Shown: positions 24,386 through 34,217 of the stretch, one piece after another
How the letters are laid out: every line of letters begins with the position of its first letter
Position numbering within the stretch: the stretch's first letter is position 1
Origin: Capra hircus
Lineage: Eukaryota > Chordata > Mammalia > Artiodactyla > Bovidae
Direction of reading: 5' to 3'
Length of the DNA: 64,000 bases
Assembly: GCF_001704415.2 (NCBI RefSeq)
Contig: NC_030817.1
Span: 30,763,550-30,827,549 of the forward strand
Position numbers and translations under genes: made by a program
Notes under the pieces: generated by a model
The model's input: the letters and a program-made list of their open reading frames with translations, nothing else
Told to the model about the DNA's origin: nothing
Databases searched by the model: none

Positions 24386-24644
24386 GACAGAGGAGTTTTA
24401 TAATACACACATGGAAGTGAGCGAGAATATAGCACCTAGGGTGATGTTCAGGAGTTTCATTTGGATAAATAGGTGAATAGCAGTAGCAGCAATTAGGGGA
24501 GAAGACATAGAGGGAGAAGAATTTTAGACATTTTGCTTTGAAGTGATGACCTGTGTGGCACCCAGGGTTGTCTAGTAATCTGGTTGCTAAAAGAATTTGG
24601 AGGAAGAGGGACAAGGGAAAACCATAGTGTTATTGAAAACCAAA

Positions 24645-24815
24645 TATATGCCAGTTACTAAGTGATTTACATGCTTTATTTCATTTAAATTTCCTCAGAC
24701 TCTGTATCTCTTATTATCTCCACCTTGCAGATAAGGAGAAAAGGTCTTTCTCAAAGCCACATAATGGCAGAGCTGGAATTTGAATCCAGGTTTTTTAGGC
24801 TAAAGCAATGATCCT
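24645..24815 (+). repeat. MIR-type SINE remnant
   Basis: Contains 'gtgatttacatgctttattt', 'ttgcagataaggagaaaag' and 'cataatggcagagctggaat', the MIR core in order. Confidence 0.8.
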
Positions 24816-25689
24816 TCTAGGATTTGAGATTGCTTCTGGGAGAGATGATGGGGGTCAGGGTTGGAGAGTCTCCTTTGGGGTCTTTAACTCAGAAATGATG
24901 GCTTATTCTGGTTTGCATTTGTCTTATTAAGGCTGTATCCAGATGTTCTTGTTGGGATAATTTAGGCACATATTGTAATTTCATTAGGTATTCTTTTCTT
25001 TTTCCTTTTTTCCCCCTTGTAAGAACTGTTCATGTAGTGGCATCTTTTAATTACTATTTTCTTTATAAGTCTGAATTTGGATTCAATATCAGTTGTTTTT
25101 CATGCTGTTACTATGTTGGATACAGCAGTTTGCTGGCTGACTCCCAATCAACTGTAATTTAACCTGTTTTGGTAGAAGTGTAACATTTTCACAGCAGGAA
25201 AACTGATCATTATAGTTGACCAAGCTCACAACTTAAATTTTGTCTCAAGAAGATAAAAAGTTAATCTCATGAGCTAGAATTAGTGTACACATTGTAAGAA
25301 CTGCAGCTGGTGATGTCACAAATAAAGCATTTACTTGAGTTTATTTTTGAGGTTGCCAAAGTAGGAAACCAGTACTCGTTTACTCTGATGAGAACTGGCT
25401 CTCATTCTCTGGCTCTCTATCCGTCTCTGCCTCCCTGTCTCTCTCTGTTTCTTTCCCTCATCTCTATGTCTGTCTTTCTGTCTGACTCTTTCTCTTTGAT
25501 ATTAATGCACTGGAATTCATTTTTTAAACTTTCAGTTCTCAAAATTAGAAAAGGAAGCCCCCCTTTCGAGAAACATATTATCTGACCATATTAATAAGCA
25601 TGGAGGAATATCCAGACAGCTTGAACATCTAGGTTTCTTTCTCTGAAATTCAGTGGCAGGGGAGCGGGGGGTGGGAAGAAATCAAAGAT
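24816..25689. other. Intergenic sequence with a pyrimidine-rich tract
   Basis: A CT-rich tract (ctctctgtttctttccctc and neighbours) lies at about 25,400-25,500. No gene is seen; the 91-codon frame there is a low-complexity artefact. Confidence 0.5.
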
Positions 25690-25882
25690 TCTATTTAAAC
25701 CAATCCACCTGCAATGTGGGAGATCTGGGTTCCATCCCTGGATTGGGAATATCCCCTGGAGGAGGGCATGGCAACCCACTCCAGTGTTCTTGCATGAAGA
25801 ATCCCCATGGACAGGAGAGCCTGGTGAGCTACAGTCCATGGCGGCACAGAGTCAGACACGACTGAGCGACTTAAGCACAAGA
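25690..25882 (+). mobile_element. Bov-tA-type SINE
   Basis: Head remnant ACCTGCAATGTGGGAGATCT, GGTTCCATCCC, and body ending GACACGACTGAGCGACTTAA. Confidence 0.85.
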
Positions 25883-26127
25883 CACAGTAGAGTAGTAAAC
25901 ACAGATTATCCAGTAGAGGGCAGTGTTGACTTATCCATGGATACCTTCAACAGAAGACCCAAAATGTAATAACAAAAGCCTTTTTTTTTTTTTTAAAGCA
26001 ATTCCCTGATAGACAATAGGTAATGTTACCTTAGATGCATTGAATTCAGCAAAAATGCCTCTGTTGGAAAGAAAAAGCGTGGTCATCAGCTTTACCTTCT
26101 GAATACCCAGGTTTCAGACTGGGCTAC
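25883..26127. other. Unique flank of the large nested block
   Basis: No repeat recognised apart from a T-run at 25,981-25,995. Confidence 0.5.
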
Positions 26128-26139
26128 CTCAGCCCAGGT

Positions 26140-26521
26140 TTGCTATGACCAGTGCGTTCTCTTGGCAAAACTCTGTTAGCTTTTGACCTACTTCGTTTTG
26201 TAGTCCAAGGCGAAATTTGCCTGTTACTCTAGGTATCTCTTGACCTCCTACTTTGGCATTCCAGTCCCTATAATGAAATGGATATCTTTTTTGGGTGTTA
26301 GTTCTAGAAGGTCTTGTAGGTCTTCATAGAACTGTTCAACTTCAGCTTCTACAGCATTACTGGTTGGGGCATAGAATTGGATTACTGTGATATTGAATGG
26401 TTTGCCTTGGAAATGAACAGAGATCATTCTGTCGTTTTTGAGATTGCATCCAAGTACTGCATGCCAGACTCTGGTTGACTACGATGGCTACTCCATTTCT
26501 TCTAAAGGATTTTTGCCCACA
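26140..26521 (-). mobile_element. Host BovB (inverted 5' part), segment 1
   Basis: Antisense endonuclease-region text: TGCTATGACCAGTGCGTTCT and, near the end, ATGGCTACTCCATTTCTTCT. It is interrupted at TTTTTGCCCACA (26,510-26,521), the left target duplication of the inner BovB. Confidence 0.85.
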
Positions 26522-28289
26522 GTTCAGTTCAGTCACTCAGTCATGTTCGACTCTTTGCGACCCCATGAATCGCAGCACGCCAGGCCTCCCTGTCCATCAC
26601 CATCTCCCGGAGTTCACTCAGACTCACCTCCATCGAGTCCGTGATGCCATCCAGCCATCTCATCCTCGGTCGTCCCCTTCTCCTCCTGCCCCCAGTCCCT
26701 CCCAGCATCAGAGTCTTTTCCAATCAGTCAGCTCTTCACATGAGGTGGCCAAAATATTGGAGTTTCAGCTTTAGCATCATTCCTTCCAAAGAAATCCCAG
26801 GGTTGATCTCCTTCAGAATGGACTGGTTGGATCTCCTTTCAGTCCAAGGGACTCTCAAGAGTCTTCTCCAACATCACAGTTCAAAAGCATCAATTCTTCG
26901 GCGCTCAGACTTCTTCACAGTCCAACTCTCACACCCAAACATGACTACTGGAAAAACCATAGCCTTGCCTAGATGGACCTTAGTTGGCAAAGTGATGTCT
27001 CTGTGTTTGAATATACTATCAAGGTTGGTCATAACTTTTCTTCCAAGGAGTAAGCATCTTTTAATTTCGTAGCTGCAATCACCATCTGAAGTGATTTTGG
27101 AGCCCCAGAAAATAAAGTCTGACACTGTTCACTGTTTCCCCATCTATTTCCCATGAAGTGATGGGACCGGATGCCATGATTGTCATCTTCTGAATGTTGA
27201 GCCTTAGGCCAATTTTTTCGCTCTCCTCTTTCACTTTCATCAAGAGGCTTTTTCCTCTTCACTTTCTGCCATAAGGGTGGTGTCATCTGCATATCTGAGG
27301 TTATTGATATTTCCCTGGCAATCTTGATTCCAGCTTGTGTTTCTTCCAGTCCAACATTTCTCATGATGTACTCTGCATAGAAGTTAAATAAGCAGGGTGA
27401 CAATATACAGCCTTGACGTACTCCTTTTCCTATTTGGAACCAGTCTGTTGTTCCATGTCCAGTTCTAACTGCTGCTTCCTGACCTGCATACAGATTTCTC
27501 AAGAGGCAGGTCAGGGGGTCTGGTATTCCCATCTCTTGAAGAATTTTCTACAGTTTATTGTGATCCACGCAGTCAAAGGCTTTGGCATAGTCAATAAAGC
27601 AGAAATAGATGTTTCTCTGGAACTCTCTTGCTTTTTCCATGATCTAGCGGATGTTGGCAATTTGATCTCTGGTTCCTCTGCCTTTTCTAAAACCAGCTTG
27701 AACATCAGCGGGTTCACAGTTCACGTATTGCTGAAGCCTGGCTTGGAGAATTTTGAGCATTACTTTTACTAGCATGTGAGATGAGTGCAATTGTGCGGTA
27801 GTCTGAGCATTCTTTGGCATTGCCTTCCTTTGGGATTGGAATGAAAACTGACCTTTTCCAGTCCTGTGGCCATTGCTGAGTTTTCCAAATTTGCTGGCAT
27901 ATTGAGTGCAGCACTTTCACAGCATCATCTTTCAGGATTTGAAACAGCTCAACTGGAATTCCATCACCTCCACTAGCTTTGTTCGTAGCGATGCTTTCCA
28001 AGGCCCACTTGACTTCACATTCCAGGATGTCTGGCTCTAGATTAGTGATCACACCATCATGATTATCTGGGTCGTGAAGATCTTTTTTGTACAGTTCTGT
28101 GTATTCTTGCTACCTCTTCTTAATATCTTCTGCTTTTATCGAGCCCATCTTTGCATGAAATGTTCCGTTGGTATCTCTAATTTTCTTGAGGGGATCTCTA
28201 GTCTTTCCCATTCTGTTGTTTTCCTCTATTTCTTTGCATTGATCGCTGAAGAAGGCTTTCTTATCTCAGATGACCATTATATCTACTAC
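26522..28289 (-). mobile_element. Inner BovB copy with 12-bp target duplication and a 25-bp inverted 5' filler
   Basis: Antisense BovB 3' half: the tail (GTTCAGTTCAGTCACTCAGT) at the left, then the reverse-transcriptase region up to about 28,264. The duplicated target TTTTTGCCCACA lies at 26,510-26,521 and 28,290-28,301. The last 25 bases of the insert (28,265-28,289) are an exact inverted copy of the host sequence at 28,302-28,326. Reverse frames 27,029-27,532 and 27,714-28,052 are broken pieces of the reverse transcriptase (RQGCILSPCLFNFYAEYIMR; NKASGGDGIPVELFQILKDD). Frameshifts separate them, so no active protein is encoded. Confidence 0.92.
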
Positions 28290-28301
28290 TTTTTGCCCAC
28301 A

Positions 28302-28488
28302 GTAGTAGATATAATGGTCATCTGAGTTAAATTCACCCATTTCAGTCCATTTTAGTTCACTGATTCCTAAAATGTTGATGCTCACTCTTGCCATCTCCTG
28401 TTTGACCACTTCCAATTGCCTCGATTCATGGACCTAACATTCCAGATTCCTATGCAATATTGTTCTTCACAGCATTAGGCTTTACTAC
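28302..28488 (-). mobile_element. Host BovB (inverted 5' part), segment 2
   Basis: Continues the antisense endonuclease region (GATATAATGGTCATCTGAG, TGCCATCTCCTGTTTGACC) up to the class I provirus insertion site. CTAC at 28,485-28,488 is the left copy of its target duplication. Confidence 0.85.
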
Positions 28489-28963
28489 TGAGAGAGTCAT
28501 TTCCTAGGCAGGTTGATAAGAAGTCTAGGGGTCCCCAAGGAGAGAGGGGTCTGGACTTCTCAAGGAGGAAGAAAGGACAAACTTTTTTTCCTTCTCTACA
28601 GTCCTTAGGATTATATAACAACAATGTATTATGCCTGAGGACAGTCTCTGTGTTAAACCTTCTGGCTAATTCTGTTATCTTAAAATGTAAATTATGGGAG
28701 TATGTCTGGTGAGGTCTTTACAACCTCCTGACATTCTTTTGATTTACTGGAGAGTATATAACTCCATTGTTAACACTAGCAAGGGGGCACTCTTTCTACC
28801 CCCTTCTGATGCCTATGTCAGAAGCTTTCTCTGTCTCCTTTATACTTTAATAAAACTTTATTACACAAAAGCCCTGAGCGATCAAGCCTCGTCTCTGGCC
28901 CCAGATTGAATTCTCCTCCAGGGGCCAAGAATCCTGGCGTCGTGATTCAACAACAACCTTTCA
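28489..28963 (+). mobile_element. Class I (gamma-type) ERV 5' LTR
   Basis: The 475-bp LTR starts TGAGAGAGTCATTTCC and ends CAACCTTTCA. It contains a TATA-type box (GAGTATATAAC, about 28,752) and a polyadenylation signal AATAAA at 28,849-28,854. It matches the right LTR at 42,824-43,399 with roughly fifteen scattered differences. CTAC at 28,485-28,488 and 43,400-43,403 is the 4-bp target duplication typical of gammaretrovirus-like elements. Confidence 0.93.
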
Positions 28964-28965
28964 TC

Positions 28966-28984
28966 TGGGGGGCTCATCCGGGAT
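28966..28984 (+). other. Primer-binding site, tRNA-Pro-like
   Basis: TGGGGGGCTCATCCGGGAT starts two bases after the LTR. It resembles the site complementary to tRNA-Pro used by gamma-type elements, with one extra G in the G-run and an A in place of G. The assignment to Pro is by similarity. Confidence 0.7.
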
Positions 28985-29978
28985 CCTTCAGGACAAGGTA
29001 AGGACGCTTGGAGCTCTAGTTCTTTGTTCTCTTAGCGAACACGTTTTCTGCTGTGCTTTACTAAGTCTACAGTGTGCTTGTGTGAATGAACGACATGCCC
29101 TGAGTGAAGCAAGTAAGGAGCCCTGCTCTGCGGTTCCACGGTGATCTCATATGGCTTTTGGCAGAAACCTGTCGGGGGTTTATACCGACCTGCCAATGCC
29201 AAGAGGCACCCAATGTCTCCTTCGGGAACCGACCAGAAATGGGCAAAGCGTGTGGACCGAACTCTCCTTTCTTAGTCAAACTTTTCGGTCTCTTTGACCA
29301 TTTCATAACTCCTTGGGAATTAGAAGTACTAACCTAATCTATTGGATCTTAGACTTTCAAGGGACTTGTGATCTATACTGTTACTGTGTACTGTGGCTTA
29401 GGTTCCAAACTTGGATTTGTAGTCAAGAAAGCGTCTAGCCTCGCTAGGAATTGGAAGTTCGGAAACTAGATGGAGCTCTAGCTCCAAGAACGTCTCTGAG
29501 GTTAAAGGTTACTCAGATTGGGACTGCAATGGGTTTTTTCCTTTGGTAACGCTAGCTCTTAGTGGACCAGAGGAGGCTCTCATTCTGGTGTGGTGATGCT
29601 TGAAAAGAATATCTCAGCTTTATGTTCATATCGGTCTTATTGTGGTCAGGAATATACTCAGGGTTGTGCATGGGCACTCATGTGACGAATGTTTCCCCCA
29701 GTGGTCTTAGCTTGGGTGGCATCAGAGGCAAGCAAGGTTAAAGGTGAAGAGCTGGACGTCAGGTAGAGATGCTATCAGGTCTACCCCTGGTACATCCCAA
29801 CCCCATCTGGGTGGTAGAACCGGGAGGGTGGAGACGGCACCTGCGTGGGTAAGGGACAGACTAAGTCCAACCAGGAAGGAAAAGCTTTTGGTGTAAAGTC
29901 TGTCTACATCCCCATCTAGAGCAGGGAGGGATGCCTCCGGTAGAAAAATGGCTCTGGTTGCCTTTTTCTCTCTTACAG
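28985..29978 (+). other. Class I ERV leader
   Basis: About 1 kb of non-coding leader between primer site and gag. Short frames here are not conserved in any family I recognise. TCTTACAG immediately before the gag ATG looks like a splice-acceptor motif but is not tested. Confidence 0.6.
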
Positions 29979-31650
29979 ATGGGAGCTAACAAATGCAGCC
30001 TCACTTCTTTGAACTGTATCTTGAAAGACTGGGATAGATTTGATCCCCAGGGCTTAAAGAAGACACACCTGGTCTTCCTTTGTGATACTGCATGGCCACG
30101 GTATCCACTGGAGGACGGCGAACGGTGGCCGATTGGAGGGTCTCTTAAGTATAATACTGTTTTACAATTAGGCCGGTTCAAGGAACAAGGGAAGTGGGTA
30201 GAAGTAGCATATGTGTTGCCCTTTTTCTCTCTGCAAAATATGCCAGACTTATGTCCTAAGGGTATAGATTTGGGTGTGAAACCTTCAGTTCCCTCCTGTC
30301 CTCCTACTTTGCCCCCATATGTGGGGCTCCAAGCTGAGCAAACTGAAAACCAGAGAACCCCCTCTTAGAAGGGTTGCCTTTGTCTCAGCGGAAATCCAAA
30401 CTGAGATTCAAACTGCACATGTGGAAGTCCAAACAACTGTCTGAGTACGACTGACCTCAGACTACTCTGGTTTCAGTAGAAACTCAGACCATCTAAGTAA
30501 GAGATGAGATGGAGGACAGGAGACAAAGAGAAAAGTAAAAAGAAAAACAGGTTTCTCCAGTCTATCCCTGGGATCATATGTGCAGAGCAGCCAGAGAGAC
30601 TGAGGAACAGCCACACAAGCTGTTGCCTCTTCATGAAATACCCACCGGGAGAAATAACCAGTCTATGAGAGTTAATAAGCCCTTTTCTTATCAAGAAATA
30701 CAAAAAATCAAGGAGGATCTGGGAGACTATTTAGAGGACCCAGAAAAATATATTGGAGTTTTTAAAGGTGTTACTCTGCTTTATGACCTTACTTGGAAAG
30801 ATGGGATGTATATCTTTGGACAAACGCTGACTCCCGACTCAAAGACTCGAGTTTTGGGAAAAGCGGTTGCTTATGGAGATGAATGGCTTGGTAATGAATC
30901 AGTAGAGAAGAAGGAAGACGAGATAGCAGCCCTTCCCACTGGTAATCAGGCAGTCCCAACTATAGAACCAGACTGGGACTACAACTCAGCTAAAGGAAGA
31001 TGAGATCAGAGTCATTTTGTCAGATGTATTCTTGAAGGACTCAGGCAGGCGTGTTCTAAGCCTTTAAACTATAGCAAATTGGCAGACATGGAACAGGAGG
31101 AGAAGGAAGCTCCTGGTAAATTCCTAGATAGACTAAGAGAAGCTCTTTGCAGATTCACTGAGATTGATCCCAAAAGTGAAGAAGGAAAGTGATCTTAAAA
31201 GATAGATTTATCACTCAGTCGGCTCCAGATATCCGCCATAAGCTACAAAAACGGGCTTATGGACCAAATCAGTCTTTAGATACTCTGTTACAACTGGCTC
31301 AGATGGTCTATTGTGGTAGGGAATATGAGGAAAAGAAAGAAAGGCAAAGAAAGACAAAGGAAAAGGCGGAAACCTTCGCAATGGCAATGAAAAACGCTCT
31401 TAAACAGCCAGAGAAAAATGCCCAGAGGGACCCAGGTGAAAAGGGATGGGCTTGCTATAACTGTGGAAGGAGGGGCACCCCAAGCGGGATTGCCCTCAGG
31501 CAGCTAAGCCACCGCCGGCTCCATGTCCGGTCTGCAAAGGACCACACTGGAAGAGAGACTGCCCTCAGAGGCTTAGGTCTCCGGGGTCGGACTCTCAAGA
31601 CAATCAGATCTGAAGGTGCCCGGGGGTCCCCACACAAGCTCCCGTCCTAA
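29979..31650 (+). pseudogene. gag: Class I ERV gag, broken
   Basis: The matrix part starts at ATG 29,979 (MGANKCSLTSLNCILKDWDR; G at position 2 suggests myristoylation) and runs to a stop at about 30,366. It includes a LPPYVG late-domain-like motif. A capsid part follows in the frame 30,578-31,003, with the typical FSYQEIQKIKEDLGDYLEDP. A third open piece (31,189-31,650) holds the capsid C-terminus and nucleocapsid. One zinc-knuckle start, CYNCGRRG, is cut by a frame change. A second knuckle (CPVCKGPHWKRDC) is readable only in another frame. Multiple stops and frameshifts make the gene non-functional. Gag would form the particle core. Confidence 0.88.
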
Positions 31651-31994
31651 TTACACCTGAGGAACCCCGGGTATTAATAATTGTGGGGGGCCAACCCATC
31701 GATTTCCTTTTAGATACTGGGGCAACTTACTCTGTGCTTACTGAAGCCCCTGGCCCACTTCCCGATCCGCTTCCATAATGGGACTGTCTAGACGAGCCAA
31801 TAGGTATTATTTCAGTTATTCTTTATCTTGCAACCAGGATTCTGTGCTATTTTCACACGAGTTTCTGATCGTGCCAGAATCTCCCTCACCCCTTTTGGGG
31901 AGGGATATACTGAGCGAGGTCCATACCTCTGTTTTTATGAATACGGAGCCCTCCCTTTCTCTCCCTTTAGTTGAACAAAATGTAAATCCTAGAG
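31651..31994 (+). pseudogene. Class I ERV protease and start of pol, interrupted by the JSRV-like provirus
   Basis: The aspartic-protease motif is readable around 31,700 (IDFLLDTGATYSVLTEAPG, with the catalytic DTGA). A second conserved piece with PLLGRDILSEV lies at about 31,890-31,925. The gene is cut at the duplicated target TATGGG (31,995-32,000) by the minus-strand provirus and resumes at 39,926. Frame changes separate the two protease pieces. Confidence 0.85.
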
Positions 31995-32000
31995 TATGGG

Positions 32001-32431
32001 TGCCGCGGCCAGCACAAGCAAGAGTCGCACCTGCACAGGGAGAGAACGGAGCGTCCCCGCTAAGAAAAATAAGAGAGAGACAAAAGATGGGGTTGAGAGG
32101 ATCAGACCAAAATGGCTGATGCCTTTCTTTATTGTGCTGCAGTATATATAGGATAAAGTACGTGACTTCTGACATTCACAAGATTGTTCTTAATCTCCAA
32201 ATACAATCACAAGACCCTTACACGTTGTATACAGATCACAAATAGATAATCTATCTTCTATCAATAAGATAATCTATCTTCTATGAAATGTTGCAAGAAC
32301 CAAACGTCCTGGAGCCTTAAGGGTAATAAATTCTTCAGGGGGGCGGGACAGGGAGCTTAGGAACATGCCTAAGGCTCTGCATAACGCCGAGCAGCTCCCA
32401 AGACTTAACCCTTCACGGGCAGTCCCCCGCA
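32001..32431 (-). mobile_element. JSRV-like 3' LTR
   Basis: 431 bp, with 5'-TG...CA-3' ends when read on the minus strand. Reverse TATA box (TATATATA, about 32,142-32,150) and polyadenylation signal AATAAA (32,128-32,133 region). It differs from the 5' LTR at 32,171, at an A/G plus one-base indel near 32,221-32,230, and at 32,417. Confidence 0.95.
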
Positions 32432-34110
32432 GCTCCCCTCTCTTTATTTTTTAAAAGCTCCATAAGATGTCGGTGTTGCAACATGTTTTTATGTATCAGA
32501 ACTCTCATATGTAAAAATTCTTTAACAATGCTACAAATAAGGCAAGGAGCTAAACAAATCAATATAAGCACAACAGTCAGAACCGTGCCCACAGCAATTA
32601 TGCTTCGCCACAGTGAATGAAGGCTAGGGAAGTTAGAAAATAAATTTTGTAAGAAATTATCAACAGTATCAGCTATATTCAAAGTAGCTTTTGGAGAATT
32701 TTCAATATTAAGAATTTCATTATGCAATTGCAATAGATCTAGAGAAACATTAGTATTAAACCATACTCCTTGTAGATGTTTTTTCACCTTATCCCACGGG
32801 AAATCAGATGCATTATAAGCCTTTTTTGTAACACAAATCCACTTATAATTAGCATGACATTGGATTTTCATGCGAAAACTAATGCTCTGAACTTGTTCTC
32901 CTAGAACTCTAACCACATCATATAAAGCTGATAATCTATCTTCTATTTTTCTATCTATATCTTCTTGTGTTCCCATTACTTTAGTAACATATGACAAGGA
33001 ATCTACAGTATGAGCAGCTTGAATGGATTGTGCTAAAGATACAGAAGCGGTGACAGCAGTTGCTATAAGGGTGATTAAAGATACTATACCCAGAACAATC
33101 AGGTTCACACTTCTTTCAGTGCGGCTAAGAGCCGTGTTAATGTGCTGTAGCAATTCTAAAGCAGTCTCGTCATACCAAGCTTCAGTTATTTCAACAGGTA
33201 ACATTACAAAAGCAGGTTGTTTTACTATTATAACTTGTTCTCCTCTGGCAACACCTCTTATGCAGTTAGTAAGTATGCAATTAGAACAATTTAAATGATA
33301 AATATTCAATGACAGTGTTATTTCCACATGGCCTTGTATCAACATGAATGGATAAGGGACACAAGCTCTGGGATATAAAAACCCCGTAACTCCTACATTA
33401 CCATATTTACTCCCACTAATATTGGGTTGTAAATATAGACTATTGCCATGACCAAAAGCAGCCAAAAGTTTCCACAGTTCTGTTTGATATACTTGAGCAG
33501 TGTTTACAGAGAAAATGGGTGGATGCTGTCCTCGATATTCAGGGAAATCAGGTGTTCCCCCAGGTGCCCAATCCCATAAAAAGGTGGTATTGGCATTGTT
33601 AATGTTGTACACCGATGCAACCCGGGCTCGACATAAAGTCCAAGGAGTGTCTATTCCTATGCCGATGCTTAGATGTTTGTCGCAAAACGGAATGTCGAGA
33701 GGTCCGGTTCCGTCACGGTACGATCTTTTTCCGGTTTTTTCATCAATGCCAGAAATAGTCACTCGAGGATAAGATATATCAGCTGACACCTGTATACAGT
33801 GAGGATGTTGTGATCGATAAGAAAAGCACATAGGATATTGTGTAGTAAGACCATAAAAAGAGATAGTAGCTTGCTGGGGAGAAATATGAATGTCTGATTT
33901 TCTTCCCAAAAGACTTGTATCATTGACATAGACAGGTACTACTTCTTTATCCCATCCTAATGATTGAATCGTAGGTGGATCGGGAATGTATGCCCAAAAA
34001 GCCGCAGCCGCCCCATTTTGTATCTGCTGTAACAATAATAATAACATGATCAGTATTTTGGTAGGCGTCACCGGAGGTTGTGCATGAGCCTCATTCTGAG
34101 CATATCGCAT
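32413..34110 (-). pseudogene. env: JSRV-like env, long open body with broken leader
   Basis: From the first in-frame ATG (34,110) the frame is open for 565 codons and ends inside the 3' LTR. It has a hydrophobic leader (ILIMLLLLLQQIQ), a surface subunit with many cysteines and N-glycosylation sites, then a likely cleavage site LSRTERS followed by the hydrophobic LIVLGIVSLITLIATAVTAS stretch. After that come a disulfide-loop region (QCHANYKWIC) and a membrane anchor (IIAVGTVLTVVLILICLAPC). The short tail has no tyrosine. Upstream, the likely env start ATG (34,244-34,246) is out of frame with this body and reaches TGA at 34,142-34,144, and TAG at 34,153-34,155 lies in the body frame. The normal N-terminal leader is therefore lost. 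Whether the internal ATG is used is unknown. Confidence 0.9.
32432..32446 (-). other. JSRV-like polypurine tract
   Basis: TAAAGAGAGGGGAGC on the minus strand, directly before the 3' LTR; the expected primer for plus-strand DNA synthesis. It overlaps the last env codons. Confidence 0.85.
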
Positions 34111-34217
34111 CAACGCCTCAATCTGCCTTTGGGTCGGCAGCTCACTCGTGGGCTAGCTCAGTGTCATGTGGTGCATTTGATGTGTCAGGGAGTTCCTCCG
34201 CCGCGCGTACCAGCCTC

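Noticed and set aside
31816..32175. 119-codon reverse frame in the 3' LTR and its partner at 39,428-39,664
   Set aside because: Both are the same LTR sequence read through into different flanks; no protein family is recognised.
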